A DNA stretch of 38,921 nt from Acidimicrobiia bacterium (lineage in GTDB: Bacteria > Actinomycetota > Acidimicrobiia > Acidimicrobiales > Bin134), in the NCBI GenBank assembly GCA_022826705.1, contig JAJDUJ010000008.1, positions 1 to 38,921 of the forward strand. The letters run 5' to 3'. The notes beneath the pieces are model-generated. The model made no database searches. It had not been told where the DNA came from and worked only from the letters and a program-made list of their open reading frames with translations. The first letter of the stretch is position 1; each line of letters opens with the position of its first letter. Shown here in pieces: positions 17,360-27,675 of the stretch. Position numbers and translations under genes: made by a program.

Positions 17360-19036
17360 ATGAGCGATATGAAGCCACGTTCTCACGAGGTGACAACAGG
17401 GGCCGAGCGGGCGCCAGCCAGGGCCATGCTGCGGGCGGTGGGCATGACCGATGACGACTGGGACAAGCCCCAGGTGGGGGTGGCGTCGTCGTGGAACGAG
17501 GTGACGCCGTGCAATCTGCCGCTGGACCGGCTGGCCAAGCGGGCCAAGCAGGGCGTTCGCGACGCCGGCGGCTTCCCCATCGAGTTCAACACCATTGCGG
17601 TGTCCGACGGGATCTCCATGGGCCACGAGGGAATGCGGGCCTCGCTGGTGAGCCGGGAGGTCATCGCCGACTCAGTAGAGGCAGTGATGCACGCCGAGCG
17701 GTTAGACGCTTTCGTCAGCTTCGCGGGCTGCGACAAGTCGCTCCCCGGCATGCTGATGGCCGCGGCCCGGCTCAACCTGCCGTCAGTGTTCGTCTATGGC
17801 GGATCCATCCTCCCCGGCCAGCACAACGGTCAGGTGCTCGACATCGTGAGCGTGTTCGAAGCCGTCGGCGCCCACGCGGTGGGCGACATCGACGACGAGG
17901 AGCTCGACGCCATTGAACGCAACGCCTGTCCCACCGAGGGCTCGTGTGCGGGGATGTTCACCGCCAACACCATGGCCTCGATCGGAGAGGCACTGGGGAT
18001 GTCGCTGCCGGGAAGCGCTTCGGCCGCCGCGGTGGACCGCCGCCGCGACGACTACAGCTACGCCAGCGGCACCGCGGTGATCGGGCTCCTGCGGGAGAAC
18101 ATCCGGCCCCGCACCATCATGTCCAAGGGCGCCTTTGAGAACGCCATCGCGGTGACCATGGCCCTGGGCGGGTCCACCAACGCAGTGCTGCACCTGCTGG
18201 CCATCGCCTGGGAAGCCGGGGTGGAACTGGAGCTGGATGACTTCAACAAGGTGGCGGCCCGGGTTCCCCATCTCGCCGACACCAAGCCCCATGGGAAATA
18301 CCACATGGCCGACATCGACCGCATCGGCGGGGTTCCGGTGGTGATGCAGATGCTGCTGGACGAGGGCCTGCTGCACGGCGACGAGATCACCGTCACCGGC
18401 AAGACCATGGCCGAGAACCTGGCCCTGCTCGACCCGCCCGGCCCCGACGGAGACGTGATCCACGGCTTGGACGATCCGCTCCACGACATCGGCGGCATCG
18501 CCGTGCTCACCGGTTCGCTAGCGCCCAACGGCGCGGTGTTGAAGGTGGCGGGCATCGACTTCGACCACTTCGAGGGCCGGGCCCGGGTTTTCGACGGGGA
18601 GGACGCGGCCATGGACGCGGTGCTGAACGGCCGCATCGAAGCCGGCGACATCGTGGTGATCCGCTATGAGGGGCCCAAGGGCGGCCCCGGCATGAGGGAG
18701 ATGCTGGCCATCACCGGGGCGATGAAGGGCGCGGGCCGCGGAGGAGACGCCGCGCTGGTTACCGACGGCCGGTTCTCGGGGGGCACCCACGGGTTCTGCG
18801 TAGGCCACGTGGCCCCCGAGGCCACCGAGGGCGGGCCAATTGCGCTCGTAGCCGAGGGCGACACCATCCGCATCGACGTGCGGGACCACTCAATCGACTT
18901 GTTGGTGGACCAGGCCACCCTGGCCGAACGCCGGGCCAACTGGAAGCCGCCTGAGCCCCGCTACACCAAGGGCGTGCTGGCCAAATACGCTCGATTGGCC
19001 CAAGGCGCCGAAAAGGGCGCCATCACCGAGGCCTAG
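17360..19036 (+). CDS. ilvD: Dihydroxy-acid dehydratase
   Basis: Fourth-stage enzyme of valine/isoleucine synthesis, dehydrating 2,3-dihydroxy-3-methyl acids to the 2-oxo acids; 558 residues, full length. The three cluster cysteines are present: Cys51 in NEVTPCNLP, Cys124 in [11 protein letters not shown] and Cys196 in [13 protein letters not shown], the pattern of [2Fe-2S]-type IlvD. The end ([21 protein letters not shown]) holds the Mg/substrate Ser. No Shine-Dalgarno is visible before ATG 17360, but TAGATA lies 11 bases upstream, so a leaderless or near-leaderless transcript is plausible. It stands apart from ilvBNC, separated by the minus-strand NadD-like gene. Confidence 0.98.
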   Translation: MSDMKPRSHEVTTGAERAPARAMLRAVGMTDDDWDKPQVGVASSWNEVTPCNLPLDRLAKRAKQGVRDAGGFPIEFNTIAVSDGISMGHEGMRASLVSREVIADSVEAVMHAERLDAFVSFAGCDKSLPGMLMAAARLNLPSVFVYGGSILPGQHNGQVLDIVSVFEAVGAHAVGDIDDEELDAIERNACPTEGSCAGMFTANTMASIGEALGMSLPGSASAAAVDRRRDDYSYASGTAVIGLLRENIRPRTIMSKGAFENAIAVTMALGGSTNAVLHLLAIAWEAGVELELDDFNKVAARVPHLADTKPHGKYHMADIDRIGGVPVVMQMLLDEGLLHGDEITVTGKTMAENLALLDPPGPDGDVIHGLDDPLHDIGGIAVLTGSLAPNGAVLKVAGIDFDHFEGRARVFDGEDAAMDAVLNGRIEAGDIVVIRYEGPKGGPGMREMLAITGAMKGAGRGGDAALVTDGRFSGGTHGFCVGHVAPEATEGGPIALVAEGDTIRIDVRDHSIDLLVDQATLAERRANWKPPEPRYTKGVLAKYARLAQGAEKGAITEA

Positions 19037-19057
19037 CCGAGTCCCCTTAGGGATCGG
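19037..19057. terminator. Possible bidirectional stem-loop between ilvD and the NadD-like gene
   Basis: CCGAGTCCC and GGGATCGG can pair with one bulged G around a CTTA loop, located just after the ilvD stop and overlapping the end of the convergent gene. There is no clear T-run on either side, so termination is only a guess. Confidence 0.3.
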
Positions 19058-19598
19058 GGTTCGACCAGGCGCCGGTGGCGTCGTCGAAGGCTCGGGCCGC
19101 GGCGGTCATCCACTCCAACCGGCCCTGGCGGGCGCCGGTGGACGACACCGCGATCATCTCAGAGCTGACGTCCAGCGCCGCGCCGGCCGGCATCGGGAAC
19201 GGTGGCCGGGGAGCGATGGCCAGGTCCAACTCGAGCAGGGCCTCTACCGCCCGGTCGCGGTCCTCGACCGAATCCCCATAGAACGCCGGATCCAGCACTT
19301 GGGCCCACTTGTCGGCGCCCATCACCACCACGTCGTATCCCTGGGCGATGTCGACGAGGAGCTGATGGTCGGTCACCGCCACAGCCAGACCGTCGATGTC
19401 GGCCACCGACGCCTCCAGCACGGCGATGCGATCATCGAAGGAGGGCCGCTCCACCGACTCCTTGCCCAGCGCCACCCGCGACACCGTCAAATCCACCCGG
19501 TGGAGCCCCCGCTGGTCCCTGGCCGCCTCGGCGATGGCCAGATGGCCGATGGTGGGCGGGTTGAACGAGCCGGGGTACACCCCTAATCGTCTTGTCAC
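19047..19598 (-). CDS. NadD/CoaD-like nucleotidyltransferase
   Basis: 183-residue protein of the HIGH-type cytidylyltransferase superfamily. GVYPGSFNPPTIGHLAIAEAA is the nucleotide-binding GxFxPxxxGH loop, VVVMGADKWAQVLDP corresponds to the GaDn segment of nicotinate-nucleotide adenylyltransferases, and the late SSTGARQGR resembles their ISSTxxR motif. It would transfer AMP (or CMP) from the NTP to a phosphorylated acceptor. The body between these motifs is poorly conserved relative to canonical NadD, so I leave the symbol empty; a paralogue with another substrate is quite possible. The GTG start at 19598 lies inside the presumed ilvB promoter on the opposite strand, so the two are back-to-back. 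Confidence 0.75.
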   Translation of the reverse strand: MTRRLGVYPGSFNPPTIGHLAIAEAARDQRGLHRVDLTVSRVALGKESVERPSFDDRIAVLEASVADIDGLAVAVTDHQLLVDIAQGYDVVVMGADKWAQVLDPAFYGDSVEDRDRAVEALLELDLAIAPRPPFPMPAGAALDVSSEMIAVSSTGARQGRLEWMTAAARAFDDATGAWSNPDP

Positions 19599-19621
19599 AG
19601 GCAGGCCCTAGCGTTCATACT
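19592..19621 (+). promoter_or_regulatory. Candidate promoter of the ilvB leader
   Basis: TTGTCA (19592-19597) and CATACT (19616-19621) are separated by 18 bases. The start site would fall near 19628, only about five bases before the leader-peptide ATG at 19633, implying a leaderless or nearly leaderless transcript; no Shine-Dalgarno is seen there. The boxes match the consensus only partly, so this is a position-supported inference. Confidence 0.5.
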
Positions 19622-19632
19622 GGTGGCATCCT

Positions 19633-19680
19633 ATGAAGCGCCATCCCCACACTGGAGCGATTCTCGTAGTACGCCTATAG
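19633..19680 (+). CDS. ilvB operon leader peptide (attenuator peptide)
   Basis: Fifteen-codon open frame reading MKRHPHTGAILVVRL followed by TAG. It has four consecutive branched-chain codons (ATT CTC GTA GTA, Ile-Leu-Val-Val) and one more Leu (CTA) just before the stop. GTA and CTA should be uncommon codons in this GC-rich genome, which would sharpen stalling. It lies 37 bases before a strong terminator hairpin and 137 bases before the ilvB stop-free frame begins, the classic arrangement of ribosome-mediated transcription attenuation. Shortage of charged Ile, Leu or Val tRNA should stall the ribosome and permit read-through into ilvBNC. The peptide itself has no predicted function. Confidence 0.85.
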   Translation: MKRHPHTGAILVVRL

Positions 19681-19717
19681 CGCACGGTCCCGGCCGACCC
19701 TGAGACCGAGCGCTTCC

Positions 19718-19747
19718 GACCTCCCACACCGGGAGGTCTTTCCTTTT
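19718..19747 (+). terminator. Rho-independent terminator of the ilvB attenuator
   Basis: Perfect 8-base stem GACCTCCC / GGGAGGTC (19718-19725 and 19731-19738) with loop ACACC, followed by TTTCCTTTT. It lies upstream of ilvB inside the leader, so it terminates before the structural genes. The competing antiterminator is not obvious by eye: CGGTC at 19685-19689 can pair with GACCG at 19704-19708, and its GGTC also with GACC at 19718-19721. Confidence 0.85.
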
Positions 19748-19817
19748 AGGACAAGCCCGAAAGGTTGATCCAAAACAGAATCTCACCAGTGGATTTCAAG
19801 ATGAACGGTTTGCAAAC

Positions 19818-21557
19818 ATGAATATGAACGGCGGACAAGCCCTGATGAAGGCCCTTGAGAACGAGGGCGTGGACATCCTGTTCGGGCTGCCCGGCGGGGC
19901 CATCCTGCCGGTGTACGACCCGCTGATCGACTCGTCCATCCGCCACGTGCTGGTGCGCCACGAGCAGGGCGCCGGCCACATGGCCGAGGGGTACGCCCAC
20001 GCCACCGGCCGCCCCGGCGTGGCCATGGTCACCTCGGGTCCGGCGGCCACCAACATCGTCACCCCCCTGTGCGATGCCTATATGGACTCGATCCCCATGG
20101 TGGTGGTCACCGGCCAGGTGCCCTACGCGGCCATCGGCACCGACGCCTTCCAGGAGTGCGACACCACCGGCATCACCATGTCGGTGACCAAGCACAACTA
20201 CCTGGTGACCGAGGCGGCCGACATCCCCCAGGTGATCCACGACGCCTTCTACATCGCCACCACCGGCCGCCCCGGTCCGGTGCTGGTGGACATCCCCAAA
20301 GACATCGTCGACCCCAACAACCCCCGCTCGGCCATGGAGTGGTACACCCCTGACAGCCACGACCTGCCCGGCTACCTCCCCAACCAGGCGGGCGACGCCG
20401 AGCTGATCCGCCAAGCGGCCAAGCTCATCTGCGAGGCCGAGCGCCCGGTTCTCTACACCGGGGGCGGCATCTTGAAGTCCCGGGGGGCGGAAGCCCTCTT
20501 GGAGCTGGCCGAAATGACCGGCATCCACGTGGTCACCACGCTGATGAACCGGGGAGGCTTCCCTGACGACCACCCGCTGTGCTTGGGCATGCCCGGCATG
20601 CACGGCAACTACACCGCGGTCACCGCCATGCAGGAGGCCGACCTGCTCATCGCGCTGGGCGCCCGCTTCGACGACCGGGTCACCGGCAAGGTGGGCGAGT
20701 TCGCCCCCCTGGCCAAGATCGTCCACGTGGACATCGACAGCGCCGAGCTGGGCAAGGTGCGCCGCCCGGACGTGGCCATCCAGGGCGACTGCCGTGTGGT
20801 CATCGAGGAGCTGGTGAAGGCGCTGAAGGAGATGGGGGGCAGCGAGGCGCAGCCCGACCGGAACCAGTGGCGGTCCCGGATCAGCGGATGGCAGGAGCGG
20901 TTCCCGCTTACCTATGAGCAGTCGAAGGGCGACGAGCTGCTGAAGCCCCAGTACGTGCTGGAGCAGCTTCGGGACTCCACCCCCTCCGACACCATCGTGG
21001 CCTCGGGAGTGGGCCAGCATCAGATGTGGACCAGCCAGTACTGGAAGTTCAACCACCCCTACACGTGGGTGAACTCGGGCGGCCTGGGCACCATGGGGTT
21101 CGCCATCCCCGCCGCCATCGGGGCCAAGGCGGGCCGGCCCGACCGCATGGTGTGGGCAGTGGACGGCGACGGCTGCTTCCAGATGACCGCCCAAGAGCTG
21201 GTCACCGCGGCCACCGAGGGGTTCCCCATCAAGGTGGCCCTCATCAACAACGCCTACCTGGGCATGGTCCGCCAGTGGCAGGAGATGTTCTACGAGGAGC
21301 GCTATTCCGAGGTGTACCTCACCCGCGACGTGCCCGACTACAAGATGTGGGCCGAGGCGCTGGGCTGCGTCGGGCTTCGGGTGGAGTCGCCCGAGGAGGT
21401 CGGCCCGGCCATCGCCCAGGCCAATGAGATCGACGATCAGCCGGTGGTGGTGGAGTTCCGCTGCGAAGCTGAGGAGAACGTCTTCCCCATGGTCCCAGCC
21501 GGTATGTCCAACAGCGATGTGGTGGTTGACCCCTCCCAGCGGGACCAGCCCCGATGA
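19818..21557 (+). CDS. ilvB: Acetolactate synthase large subunit
   Basis: Thiamine-diphosphate enzyme forming acetolactate and acetohydroxybutyrate, the first common step of branched-chain synthesis; 579 residues. Catalytic Glu49 lies in VRHEQGAGHMAEGYA; the FAD region and the ThDP/Mg motif GDGCFQMTAQEL...NNAYLGMVRQWQ are intact, typical of the anabolic FAD-containing enzyme. ATG 19818 is chosen although no Shine-Dalgarno precedes it; a six-codon frame starting at ATG 19801 ends in a TGA overlapping this ATG, so coupling from it is possible, and ATG 19824 is an alternative start. Expression is expected to be controlled by the upstream attenuator. Overlaps ilvN in ATGA. Confidence 0.98.
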   Translation: MNMNGGQALMKALENEGVDILFGLPGGAILPVYDPLIDSSIRHVLVRHEQGAGHMAEGYAHATGRPGVAMVTSGPAATNIVTPLCDAYMDSIPMVVVTGQVPYAAIGTDAFQECDTTGITMSVTKHNYLVTEAADIPQVIHDAFYIATTGRPGPVLVDIPKDIVDPNNPRSAMEWYTPDSHDLPGYLPNQAGDAELIRQAAKLICEAERPVLYTGGGILKSRGAEALLELAEMTGIHVVTTLMNRGGFPDDHPLCLGMPGMHGNYTAVTAMQEADLLIALGARFDDRVTGKVGEFAPLAKIVHVDIDSAELGKVRRPDVAIQGDCRVVIEELVKALKEMGGSEAQPDRNQWRSRISGWQERFPLTYEQSKGDELLKPQYVLEQLRDSTPSDTIVASGVGQHQMWTSQYWKFNHPYTWVNSGGLGTMGFAIPAAIGAKAGRPDRMVWAVDGDGCFQMTAQELVTAATEGFPIKVALINNAYLGMVRQWQEMFYEERYSEVYLTRDVPDYKMWAEALGCVGLRVESPEEVGPAIAQANEIDDQPVVVEFRCEAEENVFPMVPAGMSNSDVVVDPSQRDQPR

Positions 21558-22078
21558 GCGCCGCCGACGGAGGGGGCACCACCACGCTGGTGGTGCGGGT
21601 GGAGAACAAGGCCGGCGTGCTGGCCCGAGTGGCCGGACTGTTCGCCCGGCGGGGGTTCAACATCGAGTCGCTGGCCGTGGCCCCCACCGACGACGAGCGG
21701 TTCAGCCGCCTCACCATCGTGGTGGGGGTGGACGCCGCCCCCATGGAGCAGGTGGTGAAGCAGCTCGACAAGCTGGTCAACGTGGTGGACATCCGGGAGC
21801 TGAACCCCGCCGCCAGCGTTGAGCGGGAGCTGATGATGGTCACCGTGAGGGCCGATCCCGAGATCCGGGGCCAGATTCTGGATCTGGTGCGGATATTCCA
21901 GGCCACGGTGCTCAATGTCGGCTACGACGAGATCATGGTGTCGCTAACCGGATCCCCCAGCCGAGTGGATGACTTCGAAGGCCTTCTGCGACCCTATGGG
22001 ATCGTGGACGTGCAGCGCACCGGCAAGGTGGCGCTGCCCAAGCTGGTCAAAGCCGCCCCCGACCCCCTGGCCCCCTGA
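21554..22078 (+). CDS. ilvN: Acetolactate synthase small (regulatory) subunit
   Basis: 174-residue regulatory subunit with an N-terminal ACT domain (TLVVRVENKAGVLARVAGLFARRGFNIESLAVAPTDD) that binds valine for feedback inhibition, and the second domain starting near VERELMMVTVRADPEIRGQI, ending in the usual RTGKVALPKL. The length fits the long actinobacterial IlvN/IlvH type. ATG overlaps the ilvB stop (ATGA), ensuring coupled synthesis; ilvC follows after 43 bases. Confidence 0.98.
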   Translation: MSAADGGGTTTLVVRVENKAGVLARVAGLFARRGFNIESLAVAPTDDERFSRLTIVVGVDAAPMEQVVKQLDKLVNVVDIRELNPAASVERELMMVTVRADPEIRGQILDLVRIFQATVLNVGYDEIMVSLTGSPSRVDDFEGLLRPYGIVDVQRTGKVALPKLVKAAPDPLAP

Positions 22079-22112
22079 TCAGAACGAGATCGAAAGCCAA
22101 AACCGACTGTAA

Positions 22113-23159
<1,047 letters not shown>

Positions 23160-23181
23160 TTCCCGGGCCCGCCTTCGATAG

Positions 23182-23197
23182 CTGCCAAACGGCAGCA
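23182..23197. terminator. Small stem-loop after ilvC
   Basis: GCTGCC AAAC GGCAGC forms a perfect 6-base stem with a 4-base loop, 22 bases after the ilvC stop. It is followed by AATTCATT and not a real T-run, so it may be a weak terminator or an RNA-processing hairpin ahead of metY. Confidence 0.4.
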
Positions 23198-23244
23198 ATT
23201 CATTAGTATCTATCCGGCAACTCCGGAAGGAAGAGAGAAGAGCC

Positions 23245-24558
23245 GTGAGCGAAAACTGGGGTTTCGAGACCAAGCAGATCCACTCTGGGCAGGAGCCCGA
23301 TCCGGCCACCGGATCACGGGCTGTGCCCATATACCAGACCACCTCCTATGTGTTCCGCGACACCGAGCACGCTGCCGCCCTGTTCGGGCTGGCCGAGGTG
23401 GGCAACATCTACACCCGGATCATGAATCCCACCCAGATGGTGCTGGAGGCCCGGCTCTCCGCGCTGGAGGGTGGCACCGAGACCGCCATCGGGATTCCGG
23501 GGGCGCTGGCCATGGCCTCGGGACAGGCCGCCGAAACGCTGGCCATCTTGAACCTGGCCGAGTCGGGCGATCACGTGGTGTCGTCTGCATCGCTCTACGG
23601 GGGCACCTACAACCTTTTGCACTACACCCTGCCCAAGATGGGCATCGAGGTGTCGTTCATCGAGGACCCCGACGACCTGGGCGCGTGGAAGAACGCCATC
23701 CAGGAGAACACCAAGGTGCTGTACGCCGAGACCATCGGCAACCCCAAGAACGACTGCCTCGACATCGAGGGCGTCGCCGCGGTGGGACATGCCGAGGGCA
23801 TCCCGCTGATGGTGGACAACACGGTGCCGTCTCCCTATCTGATCCGCCCGCTGGAGCACGGGGCAGACATCGTGGTCCACTCCATGACCAAGTTCATCGG
23901 CGGCCACGGCAACTCCATCGGCGGGGTCATCATCGACGGTGGCACTTTCGACTACGGGGCCAGCGGCCGCTTCCCCAACTTCACCGAGCCAGACCCCAGC
24001 TACCACGGCCTGGCCTTCTGGCCGGCTTTGGGCAACGGCTCCTTCATCATCAAGGCCCGGGTGCAGCTGCTTCGGGACATCGGCGCGGCCATCTCCCCGC
24101 AGAACGCCTTCTACTTCCTCCAAGGGTTGGAGACGCTCAGCCTGCGTATGGAGCGGCACTGCTCCAATGCCCAGACTGTGTCGGAGTACCTCGAGGGCCA
24201 CGACCAGGTGGAGTCGGTGCAGTTCGGCGGACTGTCGTCGAGCCCCTGGCACGAGCGGATGAACCACTACACCGACGGCAAGGGCTATGGCTCGGTGCCC
24301 GCCTTCCACATCAAGGGCGGACGCGACGCCGGTGAGAAGTTCGTGAACGCGCTCACCCTGCACAGCCATGTGGCCAACATCGGCGACGTGCGCAGCCTGG
24401 TGATCCACCCGGCCTCCACCACCCACTCCCAGCTCACCGAAGAGGAGCAGGTGAGCACCGGCGTGTATCCCGGCCTGGTGCGGCTGTCGGTTGGCTTGGA
24501 GTCGGTGGACGACATCATCGCCGACCTGGAGCAGGGCTTCGCCGCGGCCCGAGCCTGA
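23245..24558 (+). CDS. metY: O-acetylhomoserine sulfhydrylase (MetY-type)
   Basis: PLP enzyme of the cystathionine-gamma-synthase family, 437 residues, which makes homocysteine directly from O-acetylhomoserine and sulfide (methionine synthesis). [31 protein letters not shown] is the MetY opening; Lys216 in [16 protein letters not shown] is the PLP lysine; [10 protein letters not shown] and the long C-terminal block [25 protein letters not shown] distinguish MetY-type sequences from the shorter MetB group. The GTG start is preceded by an A/G-rich ribosome site (AAGGAAG, 23227-23233). It follows ilvC on the same strand after 85 bases, so co-transcription is possible but unproven. Confidence 0.93.
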   Translation: MSENWGFETKQIHSGQEPDPATGSRAVPIYQTTSYVFRDTEHAAALFGLAEVGNIYTRIMNPTQMVLEARLSALEGGTETAIGIPGALAMASGQAAETLAILNLAESGDHVVSSASLYGGTYNLLHYTLPKMGIEVSFIEDPDDLGAWKNAIQENTKVLYAETIGNPKNDCLDIEGVAAVGHAEGIPLMVDNTVPSPYLIRPLEHGADIVVHSMTKFIGGHGNSIGGVIIDGGTFDYGASGRFPNFTEPDPSYHGLAFWPALGNGSFIIKARVQLLRDIGAAISPQNAFYFLQGLETLSLRMERHCSNAQTVSEYLEGHDQVESVQFGGLSSSPWHERMNHYTDGKGYGSVPAFHIKGGRDAGEKFVNALTLHSHVANIGDVRSLVIHPASTTHSQLTEEEQVSTGVYPGLVRLSVGLESVDDIIADLEQGFAAARA

Positions 24559-24560
24559 AC

Positions 24561-24581
24561 CTGCTGCCCGCGCGGCGGCAG
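24561..24581. terminator. GC-rich stem-loop after metY
   Basis: CTGCTGCC / GGCGGCAG pair over 8 bases (one G-T) around a CGCGC loop, two bases after the metY stop. No T-run follows, so it would be a U-less terminator or only an RNA hairpin protecting the 3' end. Confidence 0.4.
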
Positions 24582-24601
24582 CGACGTGCGACGATAAAGG
24601 G

Positions 24602-26164
24602 GTGCGGCTCGCCCGCTTCTTCAAGATTGCAGCCGCGTCCGTCGCGCTAGCGGTCGCGCTGGCCTTGGTGGTCGCGGGCTGCAAGACCCCCGATCTCCGG
24701 GGACCGGTGGTGTCATCGCCTGAATTGGCCACCCCTACCCCCACCCCGCAGGCCGTGGACACGGTGGTCCCGGGGCCGACCGTTGCACCGACACGCACCG
24801 GGGTCAGCGATGAGGTGATCCGAATCGGAGTGATCGCCGACACCAGTTCAGGCAACGCGGTGAGCGGCGGGAGCGAGTCGGCGTGGCTGGCGATGCGGGC
24901 CTGGGCCCAAGCGGTGAACAGCACCGGCGGCCTCGGCGGGCGGGATGTGGAGGTTGTGCTCTTTGACGCCAACGTGTACGACCACCGGGCCGCCATTCAG
25001 GAGGCCTGCGAGAGCGACATCTTCGCCCTGGTGGGGTCTTACGCGTTGTTCGACGGCGACGGGGTTGACATCTTGAATGATGAGTCCTGCCGCCTGCCCG
25101 ATTTCCCGGCCGCTGCTCTGAGCCCAGACCGGCGGGCGTCGCCAGTGACGTTCGTCTCCAATCCAACTTCCAACACTGTGGGGCAGGCCGGCCCGGCCCA
25201 GTACTTGAGCGAGCGTCTTCCGCTGGCCGCGGGGGCAGTGGGCACGGTGGTGCTGGACCTTCCCGTGGCCTTCTACCAGGCGCAACGGGATATAGAGGCC
25301 GCCACTGCGGGAGGATTCAACTTCGCCTTTGAGGCGACCGCCGACGTGACCGGCGAGGACTACGACGCGGTGGTCTCCGCCATGCTGGAAGCCGGAGTTC
25401 TGGGAATCACCTGGTCGGCGGACAGCGGCCGGCTGATGGAATTGCTCAAGGCTCGAGCCAGCCTCTTCGCACAACTTCCGACCTTTGCGTTCCCAGAGCC
25501 TGTGGAGGATCCCACCGCGGCACCTGAAGAGGCCCCTGCTGGGACGGACGGGGTGGGCTCTGAGCAAGAGCCCGCTGGCGATACCCAGGGGGGATCTCAA
25601 GATGAGGGAGCAATTGAAGAGGAGCCTGAGGACGGGCTGACATTCGTCCTCTGCGGGGCAGACTGCTACACCCAGAGCTGGGTAGGCGAAGTGGCCGAAT
25701 TGGGATCGGACCTCTGGGTGAGCATCGGGATGCTGCCCTTTGAGGAACCGGGCGACAACGTCGAATTAGTGAGATACGTGCTCTTTTTGAGAGAAGAAGT
25801 GGACGAGGAGGCCGAAGTGGACTTGATCGGCCTGTCGAGTTGGGCATCCGCGCTGCTGTTCGAGGAAGCGGTCAATCGGGCGATGTTTACCAGTGGAGGG
25901 GGGCTGAGCCGAGAGCAGGTGATCGAGTCGGCGCGCACCATTACCGAGTGGGACGGCCGGGGCCTTCACGGACCGACCAACCCCGCCGAGGGAATCCCGT
26001 CGTCGTGCTTCCTGCTGATGAGCCCCACCCCCAGCGGTTGGATCCGCCGCCACCCCGCCACCCAGGGCACCATGGACTGCGACCCCGACAACCTGGTGGA
26101 ACTCGTCGAATCCGCCAAACTGGGCATCGATCCCAGTCGAACTGATTCGGCGGCCTCGCAATAG
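24602..26164 (+). CDS. Periplasmic-binding-protein-like lipoprotein A
   Basis: 520-residue exported protein. An N-terminal hydrophobic segment ends in the lipobox VVAGC (Cys27), followed by a Pro/Thr-rich stalk. IRIGVIADTSSGNAVSGGSESAWLAMRAWAQAVNSTGGLGGRDVEVVLFD is the opening of the branched-chain amino acid/amide type binding fold. An acidic low-complexity insertion (about residues 299-341, many Glu, Gly, Ala, Pro) interrupts the C-terminal half, unusual for a transporter receptor. GTG 24602 is chosen because it gives a proper lipoprotein signal; AAAGGGG is directly adjacent, so the exact start is uncertain. No permease or ATPase is nearby. Ligand unknown; a sensor or orphan receptor is possible. 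Confidence 0.8.
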   Translation: MRLARFFKIAAASVALAVALALVVAGCKTPDLRGPVVSSPELATPTPTPQAVDTVVPGPTVAPTRTGVSDEVIRIGVIADTSSGNAVSGGSESAWLAMRAWAQAVNSTGGLGGRDVEVVLFDANVYDHRAAIQEACESDIFALVGSYALFDGDGVDILNDESCRLPDFPAAALSPDRRASPVTFVSNPTSNTVGQAGPAQYLSERLPLAAGAVGTVVLDLPVAFYQAQRDIEAATAGGFNFAFEATADVTGEDYDAVVSAMLEAGVLGITWSADSGRLMELLKARASLFAQLPTFAFPEPVEDPTAAPEEAPAGTDGVGSEQEPAGDTQGGSQDEGAIEEEPEDGLTFVLCGADCYTQSWVGEVAELGSDLWVSIGMLPFEEPGDNVELVRYVLFLREEVDEEAEVDLIGLSSWASALLFEEAVNRAMFTSGGGLSREQVIESARTITEWDGRGLHGPTNPAEGIPSSCFLLMSPTPSGWIRRHPATQGTMDCDPDNLVELVESAKLGIDPSRTDSAASQ

Positions 26165-26197
26165 GGGCTGCCGACTCGTCTCTGGTTTAGATCGAGA

Positions 26198-27634
26198 TCA
26201 GTTCCCGCTGACGAAGTTGCTGGTCTCGGAGTCCCAGACGAGCCGAACGAGTGGCGCGTTGTCGGCGCTGTACTTGCCGTCGCCGAGCGAGGCGGAGGTG
26301 GTGCCGGTGAGGTCGAATGATCCCAGTCCTCGGGCCGCCTCGAGGAACGAATCCTGGGTGAGCACCGGCCCCGCGGCAGTGGCGATTGCGACGAAGAGAT
26401 CAACGCCGCGACACGCCCGGACTGTCGCGGGGAGATTGTTGGGCCTCGGGCTGGGAACATTGACGTTGACCACGTTTCCGCTGCGGGATTCGTAGTTCTC
26501 GACGCACTCTGCCACGCCAGCCTGGCCGGCGTTGTAAAGGTCTTGGAGTGTGGGGACGCCGTATGCATATATGTTGACTCTGCCCGGGTCGTAGCCGAGG
26601 TCGACATAGCCGGCGCGAGCGATTGAGTCGGTGATGACCACCAGATCGCTGCCAGCCCGCTCTACGGCTCCAGTCGCTATATAGCCGGCGGTGTTGAAGG
26701 CCAAGATGGCGTCGGTACCATCGGCTTCGGCGCGTTCGACCCAGACGCCGGCTTCTGCCTCCCCGGCCGGGAGATCACCGGGGGAAGCAGTTCCGAACAC
26801 CGCACGGGTCACGATGCCGCCAGCGGCTTCAACCAATTCCTGCACCGGCCCAAGCAAGGTTTGGTCATCACCCGCCGCTTGAATCTGGATCTTCTTGCCG
26901 TCGATCAGCCCATCGGCAGCAGCGGCGTTGATGAGACCGGAGACCTTCTCTATGAGGCCCGCTTGCGCCGTGAAGAGCAGCCCGCCGCTCCGCTCAAGGA
27001 CATCGGGCGCCATATCTGCTGTGTTCACTGCCAAGAACCCGTACAGCTCGGTGTAGCAGAGCACTCCATCCCAGAGGACGAAGCCCACAAACGCGAAGAC
27101 TTCCTCATCTTCGGTGAACTGCACGCATACCGCCTCGATGGCGGCGTCGTCGACCGGCGAATAGCTGGCGAATACCGGAGCCAGAAGTCGCCCATTGACG
27201 CCTCCGGCATCATTGGCCCTGTCGATCGCGGCCTTCCACTGGGCCTCAATGTCGCCGCTGTCGATCCCGAACTCGCTGGCGTCGACGAACCCGACGCCAA
27301 TCTTGATCTCGGTCTCGGTGACCCCGCGGAACGAGGCGGTGAGCACCACCGGTTCGGGCTCCTCGGGAGCTGCATCTTCAGGTGCGGTCTCTTCAGGCCC
27401 AGCCTCTTCCGGTTCCGCGGGTTCGGGCTCGCCCTCCTCTGGTTCTGTGGCCTGAGGCTCGGTCTCGGTTTCGGCTTCAGCCGGTTCAGCGTCTTGGACT
27501 GTGGGCACCTCGGGCTCAGCTTCTTCGGTGCTCACCGATGGGGCATCGCCCCCCGACTCGGCATCGTCATTGCCCCCGCAGGCCGCCGCCACCAGCGCCA
27601 ATGTCAAGAGCAGAGCCAGAATCCATCGCCGCAT
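26198..27634 (-). CDS. Periplasmic-binding-protein-like lipoprotein B
   Basis: 478-residue lipoprotein: MRRWILALLLTLALVAAACGG has a clean lipobox (AAAC, Cys19), then a Glu/Pro/Ala-rich spacer to about residue 96, then a type I binding-protein fold opening TEIKIGVGFVDASEFGIDSGDIEAQWKAAIDRANDAGGVNGR. Paired cysteines within the fold (VCVQ and LCYT; ECVE and ACRG) could form disulfides. ATG 27634 has GAGGGG eight bases upstream; the long frame further upstream is antisense to the CoA-transferase. It lies 41 bases behind the CoA-transferase gene on the same strand and converges on lipoprotein A. It probably binds a small carboxylate or amino-acid-like ligand; which one is not visible. Confidence 0.85.
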   Translation of the reverse strand: MRRWILALLLTLALVAAACGGNDDAESGGDAPSVSTEEAEPEVPTVQDAEPAEAETETEPQATEPEEGEPEPAEPEEAGPEETAPEDAAPEEPEPVVLTASFRGVTETEIKIGVGFVDASEFGIDSGDIEAQWKAAIDRANDAGGVNGRLLAPVFASYSPVDDAAIEAVCVQFTEDEEVFAFVGFVLWDGVLCYTELYGFLAVNTADMAPDVLERSGGLLFTAQAGLIEKVSGLINAAAADGLIDGKKIQIQAAGDDQTLLGPVQELVEAAGGIVTRAVFGTASPGDLPAGEAEAGVWVERAEADGTDAILAFNTAGYIATGAVERAGSDLVVITDSIARAGYVDLGYDPGRVNIYAYGVPTLQDLYNAGQAGVAECVENYESRSGNVVNVNVPSPRPNNLPATVRACRGVDLFVAIATAAGPVLTQDSFLEAARGLGSFDLTGTTSASLGDGKYSADNAPLVRLVWDSETSNFVSGN

Positions 27635-27675
27635 ATTCGTTTCCCCTCGAGATTTTCTTGGAAAAGGGTAGTCCG

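Noticed and set aside
19801..19821. Six-codon frame MNGLQT overlapping the ilvB start
   Set aside because: Too short to claim as a second leader peptide and has no branched-chain codons beyond one Leu; mentioned only as a possible coupling frame.
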